From assembly GCA_049509515.1 (NCBI GenBank), contig JBEKZV010000034.1, positions 53,354-117,353 on the forward strand: 64,000 nt of DNA, read 5' to 3'. Position numbers and translations under genes: made by a program. Under the pieces are notes generated by a model. That model was given only the letters and a program-made list of their open reading frames with translations. It was not told the origin of the DNA and ran no database searches. Shown piece by piece: positions 42,645-50,569 of this stretch. Numbering within the stretch: position 1 is the stretch's first letter; each line of letters starts with the position of its first letter. This DNA comes from JBEKCP01 sp049509515 (GTDB taxonomy: Bacteria; Planctomycetota; Planctomycetia; Pirellulales; Thermoguttaceae).

Positions 42645-42675
42645 GCTCGACTCCTTTGAAGGTTAGGAAAAACGG

Positions 42676-42681
42676 GTTATA
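42676..42681 (-). promoter_or_regulatory. -10 element TATAAC before the Gfo/Idh/MocA gene
   Basis: Minus-strand TATAAC about 33 bases before the ATG at 42644, with an AAAGGAG ribosome-binding site in between. A conventional leader is expected. Confidence 0.45.
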
Positions 42682-42717
42682 GCCCCGCCGGTGCTGGTTG
42701 GCAAGGGGCGGGCGGGC

Positions 42718-42875
42718 AGGTGTCAGGTGCTAGGTGCTAGGTGTCAGGTGCTAGGTGTCAGGTGTCAGGGGGCGGTCGGAGGCGGCGGGGTCAGAAGACC
42801 CGCGCCGAACAGGCGGCGGTGGCCGGCCCTGTTCCTAGCACCTGACACCTAGCACCTAGCACCTGACACCTAGCA
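42718..42875. repeat. Short-word foldback array (CAGGTGCTAGGTGCTAGGTG)
   Basis: Seven copies of a 7-8 base word (AGGTGTC / AGGTGCT) at 42718-42768 face the inverse (CCTAGCACCTGACACC) at 42833-42875, with a ~65-base GC-rich loop. It is not a CRISPR array: the units are too short and have no spacers. Confidence 0.8.
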
Positions 42876-42927
42876 TCGCCGGGCAAAACCGGGTACGATG
42901 CGCGTTGGAGACAGGAGGGTCCTTGCC

Positions 42928-43452
42928 ATGTTGCGGAGATTCGGCACACCCCGCGAGTTGCTCGGCTGGGCGGGCGGCCTGTTGGTGGGCCTGGCCCTGG
43001 GCGGCCTGTGGCCCAACACCCCCTTGCACGCCGTGGCCACCGACCGCCACGAGAACTTCGCCATCGCCACCGGATATTGCGACGAAGCCATCGAGGCCGT
43101 CTGGTTCCTCGATTTCCTCAGCGGGGACCTGCGGGCGGTGGCCCTCTCGAAGCAGAGCGGCACGTTCAACGCCTTCTTCGCCCGCAACATCCTGGCCGAC
43201 CTGGGCGTGGACCCCGCCAAGAACCCCAAGTTCCTGATGGCCACCGGCACGGCCGACCTTCGCCGCAGCGGCGGTACCCGCTTGTCCCCCAGCCGCTCGA
43301 TCCTCTACGTGGCCGAGATTACCACCGGCTCGCTGGGGGCCTATTCGATCCCCTGGTCCTCCACCGGATGGGTCTCCGGCCAGCGGCAGACGAGCCAGAT
43401 CGTGCTGTTGGACAAGACGCTGCTCCGCCCGGTCGCGGTCCCCGTCAAGTGA
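42928..43452 (+). CDS. Membrane-anchored protein of unknown function
   Basis: The 174-residue protein starts at ATG 42928 with a strong AGGAGGG upstream. The N-terminus is a basic start plus one hydrophobic helix (WAGGLLVGLALGGLW), a membrane anchor or signal. The rest is a compact alpha/beta domain with ENFAIATGYCDEAIEAVWFL and the polar ADLRRSGGTRLSPSRSILYV. No known motif is present. It precedes thiS by 83 bases with a REP in between, so co-transcription is uncertain. Confidence 0.6.
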   Translation: MLRRFGTPRELLGWAGGLLVGLALGGLWPNTPLHAVATDRHENFAIATGYCDEAIEAVWFLDFLSGDLRAVALSKQSGTFNAFFARNILADLGVDPAKNPKFLMATGTADLRRSGGTRLSPSRSILYVAEITTGSLGAYSIPWSSTGWVSGQRQTSQIVLLDKTLLRPVAVPVK

Positions 43453-43470
43453 GTCCGAGAATGTGGGCAG

Positions 43471-43530
43471 TTTAGCGGGCGACCACGCTTCGCGCGGTGC
43501 CCTGCCCGCCGTTTGTAGTTTTGCGGAAAC
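43471..43530. repeat. REP palindrome before thiS (diverged)
   Basis: TTTAGCGGGCGACCACGCTT, then CGCGCGGTGCCCTGCCCGCC and GTTTGTAGTTTTGCGG. It ends just before the thiS start and shares its interior with the copy at 24971. Confidence 0.75.
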
Positions 43531-43535
43531 GGCCC

Positions 43536-43736
43536 ATGCAAATCCTCTTGAACGACCAACCCCGCGAAGTCCCCGACGGCTGCACCCTGGCCGCCCTCCT
43601 GGCCGACCTCGCTCTGGCGGGCAAGCCGGTCGCCGTCGAGGTGAACCTGGAGCTAGTCCCGCGCCAGGGCCACGCCGACCGCCGCCTGGCCCCCGGCGAC
43701 CGCCTGGAAATCGTGACCCTCGTCGGCGGCGGGTAG
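43536..43736 (+). CDS. thiS: Sulfur carrier protein ThiS
   Basis: The 66-residue protein is a ubiquitin-fold carrier: MQILLNDQPREVPDG, AALLADLAL, VAVEVNLELVPR and the C-terminal VTLVGGG, whose terminal Gly-Gly is adenylated and thiolated by ThiF. It carries sulfur for the thiazole of thiamine. thiG follows after 92 bases. thiF, thiH/thiO and thiC are not in the window. No TPP riboswitch was recognised upstream. Confidence 0.9.
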   Translation: MQILLNDQPREVPDGCTLAALLADLALAGKPVAVEVNLELVPRQGHADRRLAPGDRLEIVTLVGGG

Positions 43737-43756
43737 CGCCGGTGGGCGGTGGGCAG

Positions 43757-43805
43757 TTAACTCAATTTGCAATTTGCAATTCTCAATTTGCAATTCTCAA
43801 TTCTC
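43757..43805. repeat. Short-word array (CAATTTGCAATTCTCAATT) between thiS and thiG
   Basis: Four or so copies of CAATTTG or CAATTCT in direct order, markedly AT-rich against the background. No other feature is seen. Confidence 0.75.
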
Positions 43806-43828
43806 CTCTCTCCTTGGACCCGATCCCC

Positions 43829-44674
43829 ATGCCTGACACACGCCCCCCCGCGGCCGCCGATCTCCTCCGCATCGGTTCGCACACCTTCACCAGCCGGTTG
43901 ATTGTCGGCACCGGCAAGTATTCCGGCTACGAGTTGATGCGCCAGGCCCTGGCGGAGTCGGGGACGGAGTGCATCACGGTGGCCGTCCGCCGCGAGCGGC
44001 TGGTGGACGCGGCCGGCAAGAACCTGCTCGAGTTCATCGATACGGCCCGCTACACCATCCTGCCCAACACGGCCGGCTGCTTCACGGCGGAGGATGCGGT
44101 GCGCGTGGCCCGGCTGGGCCGCGAGATCCTCGCCGGGCTGGGCAACCCCGGCGCGGACTGGGTGAAGCTCGAAGTGCTCGGCGACGCCAAGACGCTGCTG
44201 CCCGACCCCCTGGCCACCCTCCAGGCCACCGAGAAGCTCGTCGCCGAGGGGTTCCAGGTGCTGGTCTACGCGGGCGACGATCCGGTGATGGCCCGGCGAC
44301 TGAAGGCGGCCGGCGCCGCCAGCGTCATGCCCGCCGGGAGCCCCATCGGCTCCGGCCAGGGGGTGCTCAATCCCAACGCCATCCGCATTTGCCTGGAGTA
44401 TCTCAAGGACGGCGATGCGGATTACCCGGTGATCGTCGACGCCGGGGTGGGCACGGCCAGCGACGTGACGGCAGCGATGGAACTGGGCGTCGACGGGGTG
44501 CTGTTGAACACGGGCATCGCGCACGCCCGCGACCCCCTGGCCATGGCCCGCGCCATGCGGCTGGCCGCCGAGTCGGGGCGGCTGGCTTTCCAGGCCGGCC
44601 GCATCCCCAAGAAGCTCTACGCCACCGCCAGCAGCCCCAGCGAGGGCGTTATCGCCCGCGGCGTTACCGTTTAG
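43829..44674 (+). CDS. thiG: Thiazole synthase ThiG
   Basis: The 281-residue protein has FTSRLIVGTGKYSGYELMRQ, NTAGCFTAEDAVRVARL, the Schiff-base Lys in DWVKLEVLGD, AAGAASVMPAGSPIGSGQG and the DAGVGTASDVTAAMELGVDG phosphate loop. It forms the thiazole phosphate from DXP, ThiS-thiocarboxylate and dehydroglycine. The stop TAG is the TTTAG of the REP palindrome that follows. It is co-oriented with thiS. Confidence 0.95.
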   Translation: MPDTRPPAAADLLRIGSHTFTSRLIVGTGKYSGYELMRQALAESGTECITVAVRRERLVDAAGKNLLEFIDTARYTILPNTAGCFTAEDAVRVARLGREILAGLGNPGADWVKLEVLGDAKTLLPDPLATLQATEKLVAEGFQVLVYAGDDPVMARRLKAAGAASVMPAGSPIGSGQGVLNPNAIRICLEYLKDGDADYPVIVDAGVGTASDVTAAMELGVDGVLLNTGIAHARDPLAMARAMRLAAESGRLAFQAGRIPKKLYATASSPSEGVIARGVTV

Positions 44675-44739
44675 CGGGCGGGCTTGCCCGCCGTTTGTCG
44701 GCCGGGCAGAATAACGGCGGGCAAGCCCGCCCGCTAAAC
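44669..44739. repeat. REP pair, perfect 27-base inverted arms, upstream of the transposase gene
   Basis: GTTTAGCGGGCGGGCTTGCC (first 20 of the arm, 44669-44695) is mirrored by the arm at 44713-44739 ending CCCGCCCGCTAAAC. The TAG of the left arm is the thiG stop. This is the sharpest REP in the window, and it lies 33 bases before the transposase start. Confidence 0.95.
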
Positions 44740-44772
44740 GGGCTCACCAAGCATTTTCAAAGGCGCCTCCCG

Positions 44773-45405
44773 ATGATCCTCGCCTACCATGCCATCTTCA
44801 CGGCGTATGGATTCTGGCTCCCGAACGACCCGCGCGGCTCGTGGTCGGATTTCGTCCGCTCCTGGGAACTCCTGCGTTTCGGAGAAGCGACCAAGGTCGA
44901 CACCCGCCGGTCGGTGGCCGGCCGTCCGCACGACCGCGAGAAGCGGCTCGCGGCCAAGGCCGCCCTGCAATATCCGGCCGTCCGGTTCACCGGGCGCCAG
45001 GCCATGTTGATCGCGGCAGGGTTCCGCCAGGCGATCGACGAATCGGGCTATGTGCTCCACGCCTGCTCGATCCTGCCAGAGCACGTACACATGGTCGTAG
45101 CCAGACACACCCGGACCATCGAGAAGATCGTGGGGCATTCAAAGGGCCGCGCGTCGCAGCAGCTTGCCGCCGGCGGCATGCACCCGTTGGTTGCGTTCCG
45201 AAACGAGGCGGGAGAGTATCCGTCGCCGTGGGGTCGCAACTGTTGGCGGGTGTTTCTGGACGATCCCGAGGGGGTGCGGCGTGCGATCGCCTACGTCGAG
45301 CAAAACCCGTCCCGCGAGGGCAAACGGCCGCAGCGGTGGCCGTTCGTCATTCCGTACGAACCCGCCGTGTCCGCCGCTCAAACGCGGGGCGAGCCCCGCC
45401 GCTAA
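44773..45405 (+). CDS. REP-associated tyrosine transposase (RAYT, Y1_Tnp fold)
   Basis: The 210-residue protein starts FTAYGFWLPNDPRGSWSDFV, has the metal-binding His-x-His in ILPEHVHMVV at about residue 100, and the downstream helix AIAYVEQNP with the catalytic Tyr, as in TnpA-REP enzymes of the IS200/IS605 superfamily. These proteins bind and cut REP palindromes. It is flanked on both sides by REPs (44669-44739 and 45380-45407), and its stop TAA comes from the downstream REP. The gene looks intact, so the REPs in this genome may still be mobilised in trans. Confidence 0.9.
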   Translation: MILAYHAIFTAYGFWLPNDPRGSWSDFVRSWELLRFGEATKVDTRRSVAGRPHDREKRLAAKAALQYPAVRFTGRQAMLIAAGFRQAIDESGYVLHACSILPEHVHMVVARHTRTIEKIVGHSKGRASQQLAAGGMHPLVAFRNEAGEYPSPWGRNCWRVFLDDPEGVRRAIAYVEQNPSREGKRPQRWPFVIPYEPAVSAAQTRGEPRR

Positions 45406-45407
45406 AC
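45380..45407. repeat. REP palindrome downstream of the transposase gene (diverged)
   Basis: AAACGCGGGGCGAGCCCCGC, then CGCTAAAC. It has the same ends as the REP family with a changed centre. Its TAA is the transposase stop codon. Confidence 0.8.
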
Positions 45408-45430
45408 TATTCGCAAGCGCCGCCGCCAAA

Positions 45431-46429
45431 TCACAGCCAGTCGGGCGGGGCCGCGGGGGGCATGCCGGACGCCGCCGGCTTCGGCCTCGGCGGCGTGGCG
45501 AGACGCTCCGCCGCCGTCGGCTGGCCGGTCATCATCAGGTAGGTCACCGGCATCAAGAGCGCGAAGAACGGCACGGCCACGATCAAACCGAGACCGCAAG
45601 GGATCATGGCAACAAACATCAGCACGACCGCCACCAGGTTGATGAGGAACAAGGTCAGCTTGTTGCCCTCGGTCACGTCCTTCGACAGTTCCAAAGACTC
45701 GATCACCCCGACGTTGCGGTCCAGGATGAGAAGATAGAACTGCGAGAACATCAGTGCGACGATGATGCCCGGAATCACGAACAGGACAAGGCCCACGAAG
45801 TACATCAGCAGGAACAGGATGCCAGCGCCGAGGATTCTGCCGAAATACGGGCCGCCGGTAAACAGGTCGGCCAGGTCGGCCCGCTCTCCCCGGGCAATTT
45901 TCAGGAAGAAAAGCCCCTGTCCGATTTGCAGCCAGAAGCCCAGGACCCCACAGCCCAGGTTGAGGGGAAACATGACGAGCGTCCGCATCGTGCTGGGCAG
46001 GCGCGCGACAGCGAGCACGATGTTGACGATAAAAACGGCAATGTTCGCCGCGAAGACGATCCCGACCACCGCGAGCATGGCCACCAGGCACGTGCCGAAC
46101 TGGCTCTTCAAGATGGCCCACGTGCGGGAGTAGACCTCGCCCAGGTCGATCCGCGTGGGCCGGATCTCGCCGCCGGCGGCCGGGGCTTGACCGGCCGGGG
46201 GGCCCGGCTGGGGCGGCGGGGCGGCAGCGGGTGGGAGTCCCCCGGGCGCCGGGCGGGGTTGCGGCGCGGGGGCCGGCGCGGCAGCCGGGGCCGTGGCCGG
46301 GGCTGCCGCCGACGCCGACGGAACGATCAGGACCGTCCCGCACTCGGGGCACTTCGCCCGCTTGCCCGCCACCGCCTCCCCCACTCGCAACCGTCGATTG
46401 CAGCCCGGACAGCGGAACTCGATTGCCAT
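45431..46429 (-). CDS. Zinc-ribbon multi-pass membrane protein
   Basis: The 332-residue protein (ATG 46429 after GGAGG) has an N-terminal zinc ribbon (FRCPGC...CPEC, residues 6-33), then a ~50-residue Pro/Ala-rich linker and about six hydrophobic helices (including AMLAVVGIVFAANIAVFIVN; ILFLLMYFVGLVLFVIPGII; LINLVAVVLMFVAMIPCGLG). It resembles inner-membrane proteins of the DUF4013 or BPSS1780 type, of unknown function. The 46.5 kb inverted repeat lies upstream. Confidence 0.7.
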   Translation of the reverse strand: MAIEFRCPGCNRRLRVGEAVAGKRAKCPECGTVLIVPSASAAAPATAPAAAPAPAPQPRPAPGGLPPAAAPPPQPGPPAGQAPAAGGEIRPTRIDLGEVYSRTWAILKSQFGTCLVAMLAVVGIVFAANIAVFIVNIVLAVARLPSTMRTLVMFPLNLGCGVLGFWLQIGQGLFFLKIARGERADLADLFTGGPYFGRILGAGILFLLMYFVGLVLFVIPGIIVALMFSQFYLLILDRNVGVIESLELSKDVTEGNKLTLFLINLVAVVLMFVAMIPCGLGLIVAVPFFALLMPVTYLMMTGQPTAAERLATPPRPKPAASGMPPAAPPDWL

Positions 46430-46487
46430 GGCATCCTCCCTTGAATGATTGCACGCAGCAGTCGCCTGGCCTGCCGGCTGCCTCCCT

Positions 46488-46566
46488 CGGAAAAAGGGGA
46501 CAGTCCCCATTTGTGCGAAGCACCCTCCGGGCCGTTCCGGCAAATGGGGACTGTCCCCTTTTTCCG
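46488..46566. repeat. 79-base element with perfect 26-base inverted arms (GGAAAAAGGGGACAGTCCCC)
   Basis: Left arm 46488-46513 (CGGAAAAAGGGGACAGTCCC then CATTTG), right arm 46541-46566 its exact inverse. The GGGGACAGTCCCC core is itself a palindrome. The 27-base loop contains TGCGAAGCAC. Confidence 0.95.
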
Positions 46567-46607
46567 GCCAGCCAAGTTCCACTAGAATAGCAGGCAGCCC
46601 GCCGCCG

Positions 46608-46613
46608 TACAAT
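46608..46613 (+). promoter_or_regulatory. -10-like TACAATTGG upstream of dinG
   Basis: TACAATTGGGG at 46608, about 148 bases before the dinG start, with the 66-base palindrome in between. Its assignment to dinG is uncertain. Confidence 0.3.
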
Positions 46614-46664
46614 TGGGGAAGGAAGAGGTGTGCGAAGCCGTAAGCGGCACCAGCCACCACCCAC

Positions 46665-46730
46665 GTAGGTTATGCTTCAGCATAATGGAACATCGTATCG
46701 CAACGGATGTTATGCTGAAGCATAACCTAC
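46665..46730. repeat. 66-base palindrome GTAGGTTATGCTTCAGCATAA, copy 2
   Basis: Starts GTAGGTTATGCTTCAGCATA, ends TTATGCTGAAGCATAACCTA plus C. The length equals that of copy 1 at 40050, with scattered differences in the centre. It lies about 30 bases before the dinG start. Confidence 0.9.
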
Positions 46731-46760
46731 GCGACTGCCCATTATTCACTACCCACTACC

Positions 46761-48821
46761 TTGCTCTCACCGTCGGAAATCCTGGGGCCGGGGGGCCGCA
46801 TTGCGGCCCGGCTGGGCAACTACGAGCCCCGCGGCCAACAGGTGGCCATGGCCGAGGCGGTGGCTGCGGCCATCCAGGCCCGTCGGCACCTGGTGGTCGA
46901 GGCGGGCACGGGGGTCGGCAAGAGCTTCGCTTACCTGGTCCCTGCCATCCTAGCCACCGCGGGCTCCAAGGATGCGAAGAAACCGGGACAGGCGCCTGCC
47001 CGCAGAGAATCGCCGGTGCCTCGCGATCCCTCCGAGGGCTCGCCCTCCCGGCGGGTCGTGATATCCACCCATACGATCAGCCTCCAGGAGCAATTGCTCA
47101 CGAAGGACCTGCCGCTCTTGCGGTCGGCCATGCCGGTGGAGTTCTCGGCCGTGCTGGTGAAGGGGCGGCGGAACTACGTCAGCCTGCGGCGGCTGGGCAC
47201 CGCCCTGGGCCGGGCCGGCGGCCTCTTCACCGACGAGGAGGAATTCGACCAGCTCCGCCGGATCGACGCCTGGGCCCGGCAAACGGGCGACGGCACGCTC
47301 TCGGACCTCGACTTCCGCCCGCTGCCGACCGTCTGGGACGAAGTGGCCAGCGACCACGGCAACTGCATGGGCCGCTCTTGCCCGATGTACAAGCAGTGCT
47401 TCTACTACCGGGCCCGCCGCCGCATGAGTCACGCCCAAATCTTGGTGGTGAACCATGCCCTGTACTTCACCGACCTGGCGCTGCGGGCCCAAGGGGTGAA
47501 TTTGCTCCCCAAGCATGACATTGTGGTGCTCGACGAGGCCCACACAGTCGAAGCGGTGGCGGGCGACCACCTGGGTCTGCGGCTGAGCGGCGGCCAGATC
47601 GACTACACCCTGCGGAGGCTCTACAATGACCGCTCGAACAAGGGCCTGTTGGTCCAGCGCAAGGCCAACGAGGCCCAGCGGCAGGTGCTCGAATGCCGCC
47701 ATCGCCAGCGGGTGTTCTTCGACAGCTTGGACGAGTGGCTCTCGGCTCAGCCCGGCCAGAGCGGGCGGGTGCGAACGCCGGGGATCGTCGCCAACCCGCT
47801 GAGCGAAGGGCTGGCCCGGCTGGGCACGCTCGTGCGGCAGTCGGGCGAGCAGATCAACGAGCCCGCCGAGCAGCAGGACTTCACCGCCGCCGCCAACCGC
47901 CTGGACGCCCTGGCCGAGGGGATCGACCAGTGGCTCGTGCAGCAACTCCCCGAGTCCGTCTACTGGATCGATTCGCAGCGGGGGAAGCGCGGGCCGCGGA
48001 TCACGCTGGCCGCCGCCCCCGTCCAGGTCGGCCCCATCCTCCGCGACGAGCTGTTCGCCAAGGTGCCCAGCGTGATCATGACCAGCGCCACGCTGGCCAC
48101 CGCGGGGAAGTTCGATTTTTTCAAGGCGCGGGTCGGCCTGGGGGAGTCGGACGCGCTGTGCCTGGGCAGCCCGTTCGACTACCAGCGGCAGGCGGAGCTG
48201 GTGCTCCTGGAGGGCATGCCCGATCCGGCCGCCGAGCCCCAGCGCTACGAGCAGCGGGCGATCGAGATGATCCGGCGTTACGTGGGCCGGAGCGGGGGGC
48301 GGGCCTTCGTGCTGTTTACCGCCTACGAGATGATGCGGCGGGCGGCCGCCGCCCTGGCCCCGTGGCTGGCCGAGCAGGACCTCGCCCTCTACTCCCAGGC
48401 CGACGGCCTGCCGCGGACCCAGATGATCGAGCGGTTCAAGGCCGGTCCGCGGGCGGTGCTGTTCGGGGTGGACAGTTTCTGGCAGGGGGTGGACGTGCCC
48501 GGCGACGCCCTGGTGAACGTGATCGTCACGCGGCTGCCGTTCAGCGTGCCCGACCGCCCGTTGGTCGAGGCCCGCCTGGAGGCGATCCGCGCCGCCGGCG
48601 GCAACCCGTTCCGCGATTACCAGCTTCCCGAGGCCGTGCTCCGGCTCAAGCAGGGGTTCGGCCGCCTGATCCGCTCGAAGCAGGACCGCGGGATGGTCGT
48701 GATCCTCGATCCCCGCATCCGCACCAAGCCCTACGGCCGCCTGTTCCTCGCCTCGCTGCCCAACTGCCGCCAGGTGATCGAGCGGGCGGACGGGGAGGGA
48801 GCAGGGATTAGTGACGAGTGA
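46761..48821 (+). CDS. dinG: DinG/XPD-type ATP-dependent DNA helicase
   Basis: The ~686-residue protein starts at a TTG (46761). It has RGQQVAMAEAV, Walker A VVEAGTGVGKSFAYLVP, the iron-sulfur region NCMGRSCPMYKQCFYYRARR, the DEAH box IVVLDEAHTVEAVAG, and the C-terminal motifs VIMTSATLATAG, GRAFVLFTAYEMMRR, FWQGVDVPGDALVNVIVTRL and QGFGRLIRSKQDRG. It unwinds DNA 5'-3', probably at damage or R-loops. The position of the first cluster Cys reads Ser (NYVSLRRL), leaving three Cys. No exonuclease domain is present. The last codons and stop come from a GTGACGA word array. Confidence 0.9.
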   Translation: MLSPSEILGPGGRIAARLGNYEPRGQQVAMAEAVAAAIQARRHLVVEAGTGVGKSFAYLVPAILATAGSKDAKKPGQAPARRESPVPRDPSEGSPSRRVVISTHTISLQEQLLTKDLPLLRSAMPVEFSAVLVKGRRNYVSLRRLGTALGRAGGLFTDEEEFDQLRRIDAWARQTGDGTLSDLDFRPLPTVWDEVASDHGNCMGRSCPMYKQCFYYRARRRMSHAQILVVNHALYFTDLALRAQGVNLLPKHDIVVLDEAHTVEAVAGDHLGLRLSGGQIDYTLRRLYNDRSNKGLLVQRKANEAQRQVLECRHRQRVFFDSLDEWLSAQPGQSGRVRTPGIVANPLSEGLARLGTLVRQSGEQINEPAEQQDFTAAANRLDALAEGIDQWLVQQLPESVYWIDSQRGKRGPRITLAAAPVQVGPILRDELFAKVPSVIMTSATLATAGKFDFFKARVGLGESDALCLGSPFDYQRQAELVLLEGMPDPAAEPQRYEQRAIEMIRRYVGRSGGRAFVLFTAYEMMRRAAAALAPWLAEQDLALYSQADGLPRTQMIERFKAGPRAVLFGVDSFWQGVDVPGDALVNVIVTRLPFSVPDRPLVEARLEAIRAAGGNPFRDYQLPEAVLRLKQGFGRLIRSKQDRGMVVILDPRIRTKPYGRLFLASLPNCRQVIERADGEGAGISDE

Positions 48822-48843
48822 CGAGTGACGAGTGACGAGCGAT
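48815..48843. repeat. Short-word array (GTGACGA x 4) at the dinG stop
   Basis: GTGACGAGTGACGAGTGACG, then AGTGACGAGCG; the first copies encode Ser-Asp-Glu and the TGA stop of dinG. Confidence 0.85.
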
Positions 48844-48928
48844 TTGAGATTTGGGATTCGCGGTCAGCCGCTTGCGGCTTCGCAGGTTGCTTGCGGTTTC
48901 GCAGGAACACCCAGAAGGGAGCAAGACC

Positions 48929-49917
<989 letters not shown>

Positions 49918-49921
<4 letters not shown>

Positions 49922-50199
49922 CTGAAGCGAAAGTTGTAACCTGCAGCGAGCATGGGACGCGTCGCGCCACGTTTGTTTGTCAGCATCTTGTAAGGGGTGC
50001 CGGGCTTGGGTTCTTCACGCCCAACCGGCCTCCGGCCTCGGAGAAGGAGTCTGACGAGCAGTGCGCATGGTGCGCGGCTTGTGAGAGGATGCGCCACGAG
50101 CAGGGCGGCTGGAACGATATTTCCGAAGGCTTTTCAGGGATTACGTTGATCTGCGATGTTTGCTTTGGGGCCACCCGAATTCGCAACCAGCGAGAGTGA
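49918..50199 (+). CDS. Small cysteine-rich, probably zinc-binding protein
   Basis: The 93-residue protein has CSEHGTRRATFVCQHL near residue 9, CAWCAACERM near 50 and CDVCFG near 80, likely one or two zinc sites (Cys-x2-His, Cys-x2-Cys, Cys-x2-Cys). The start overlaps the aldo/keto reductase stop by four bases. It may regulate or scaffold; no known family was identified. Beyond its stop lies the remnant-rich region. Confidence 0.6.
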
Positions 50200-50569
50200 G
50201 AGCATGATCCCCATCAAGCGCTCGGTCCATGATTGTTTGACGGGGCCAGCGAAGCGCGCAGACTTTCTCTTCGACTTCTGCAGCGGTTTCCCCGCCCGTT
50301 TCCGTGATTGCCCCGACAAGGCGACGGCCAGTGATCGGATTCATCAGGGGTACGGCAATTGCCGCTGGAATGAGTTGCGAAAGATGGACGTTGAGAATTG
50401 GCTCGTCGCTCATCCGCGTTGGAAGAGCACCCGCGCGGCCGTCCAGACAGTGTCGCGGGCCTTCAACTATTGTTGCGAACGATCGTTTCCATAAAAAGAG
50501 ATAACGTCAACAATGAAAAAATCGGCTGAGACGGTGGGGGATACTACAAACCTCCCAGGCGATTAGGCG
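50200..50569. other. 370-base scarred stretch, partly AT-rich
   Basis: Between the zinc-finger gene and the FG-GAP fragment. It holds the integrase remnant (50378-50494). A minus-strand open frame ends within it but has no recognisable family. 50495-50570 is AT-rich (TAAAAAGAGATAACGTCAAC) with no evident feature. Consistent with decayed mobile or accessory DNA. Confidence 0.5.
50378..50494 (+). pseudogene. Tyrosine-recombinase (phage integrase) remnant
   Basis: The 38-residue stretch LRKMDVENWLVAHPRWKSTR...VQTVSRAFNYCCE resembles the SAM-like core-binding segment of planctomycete tyrosine recombinases, which reads 'W...H..W...TRR.A...VKRAFNW'. There is no catalytic domain before or after, and the frame stops shortly after. 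No flanking direct repeats were found. The match is by eye and the family is inferred. Confidence 0.45.

Larger units (their letters stand above)
46430..46760. other. 331-base divergent gap with two palindromic elements
   Basis: It contains the 79-base GGGGACAGTCCCC inverted repeat (46488-46566), TACAATTGGGG at 46608 and the 66-base palindrome at 46665-46730. No gene was recognised. Confidence 0.6.

Noticed and set aside
42718..42875. Possible CRISPR array (dense repeats at 42.7 kb, also 4.7, 41.4 and 48.8 kb)
   Set aside because: Units are only 7-12 bases, in direct and inverse order with no unique spacers, and no cas genes are near.
43453..43535. TPP riboswitch upstream of thiS
   Set aside because: The gap is short and mostly a REP; no conserved TPP-aptamer motif was found.
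50141..50413. Minus-strand open frame with a plausible protein look (GAITETGGETAAEVEEKV)
   Set aside because: It overlaps the integrase remnant on the other strand, has no recognised family and no upstream signals; left unannotated as a possible older remnant.
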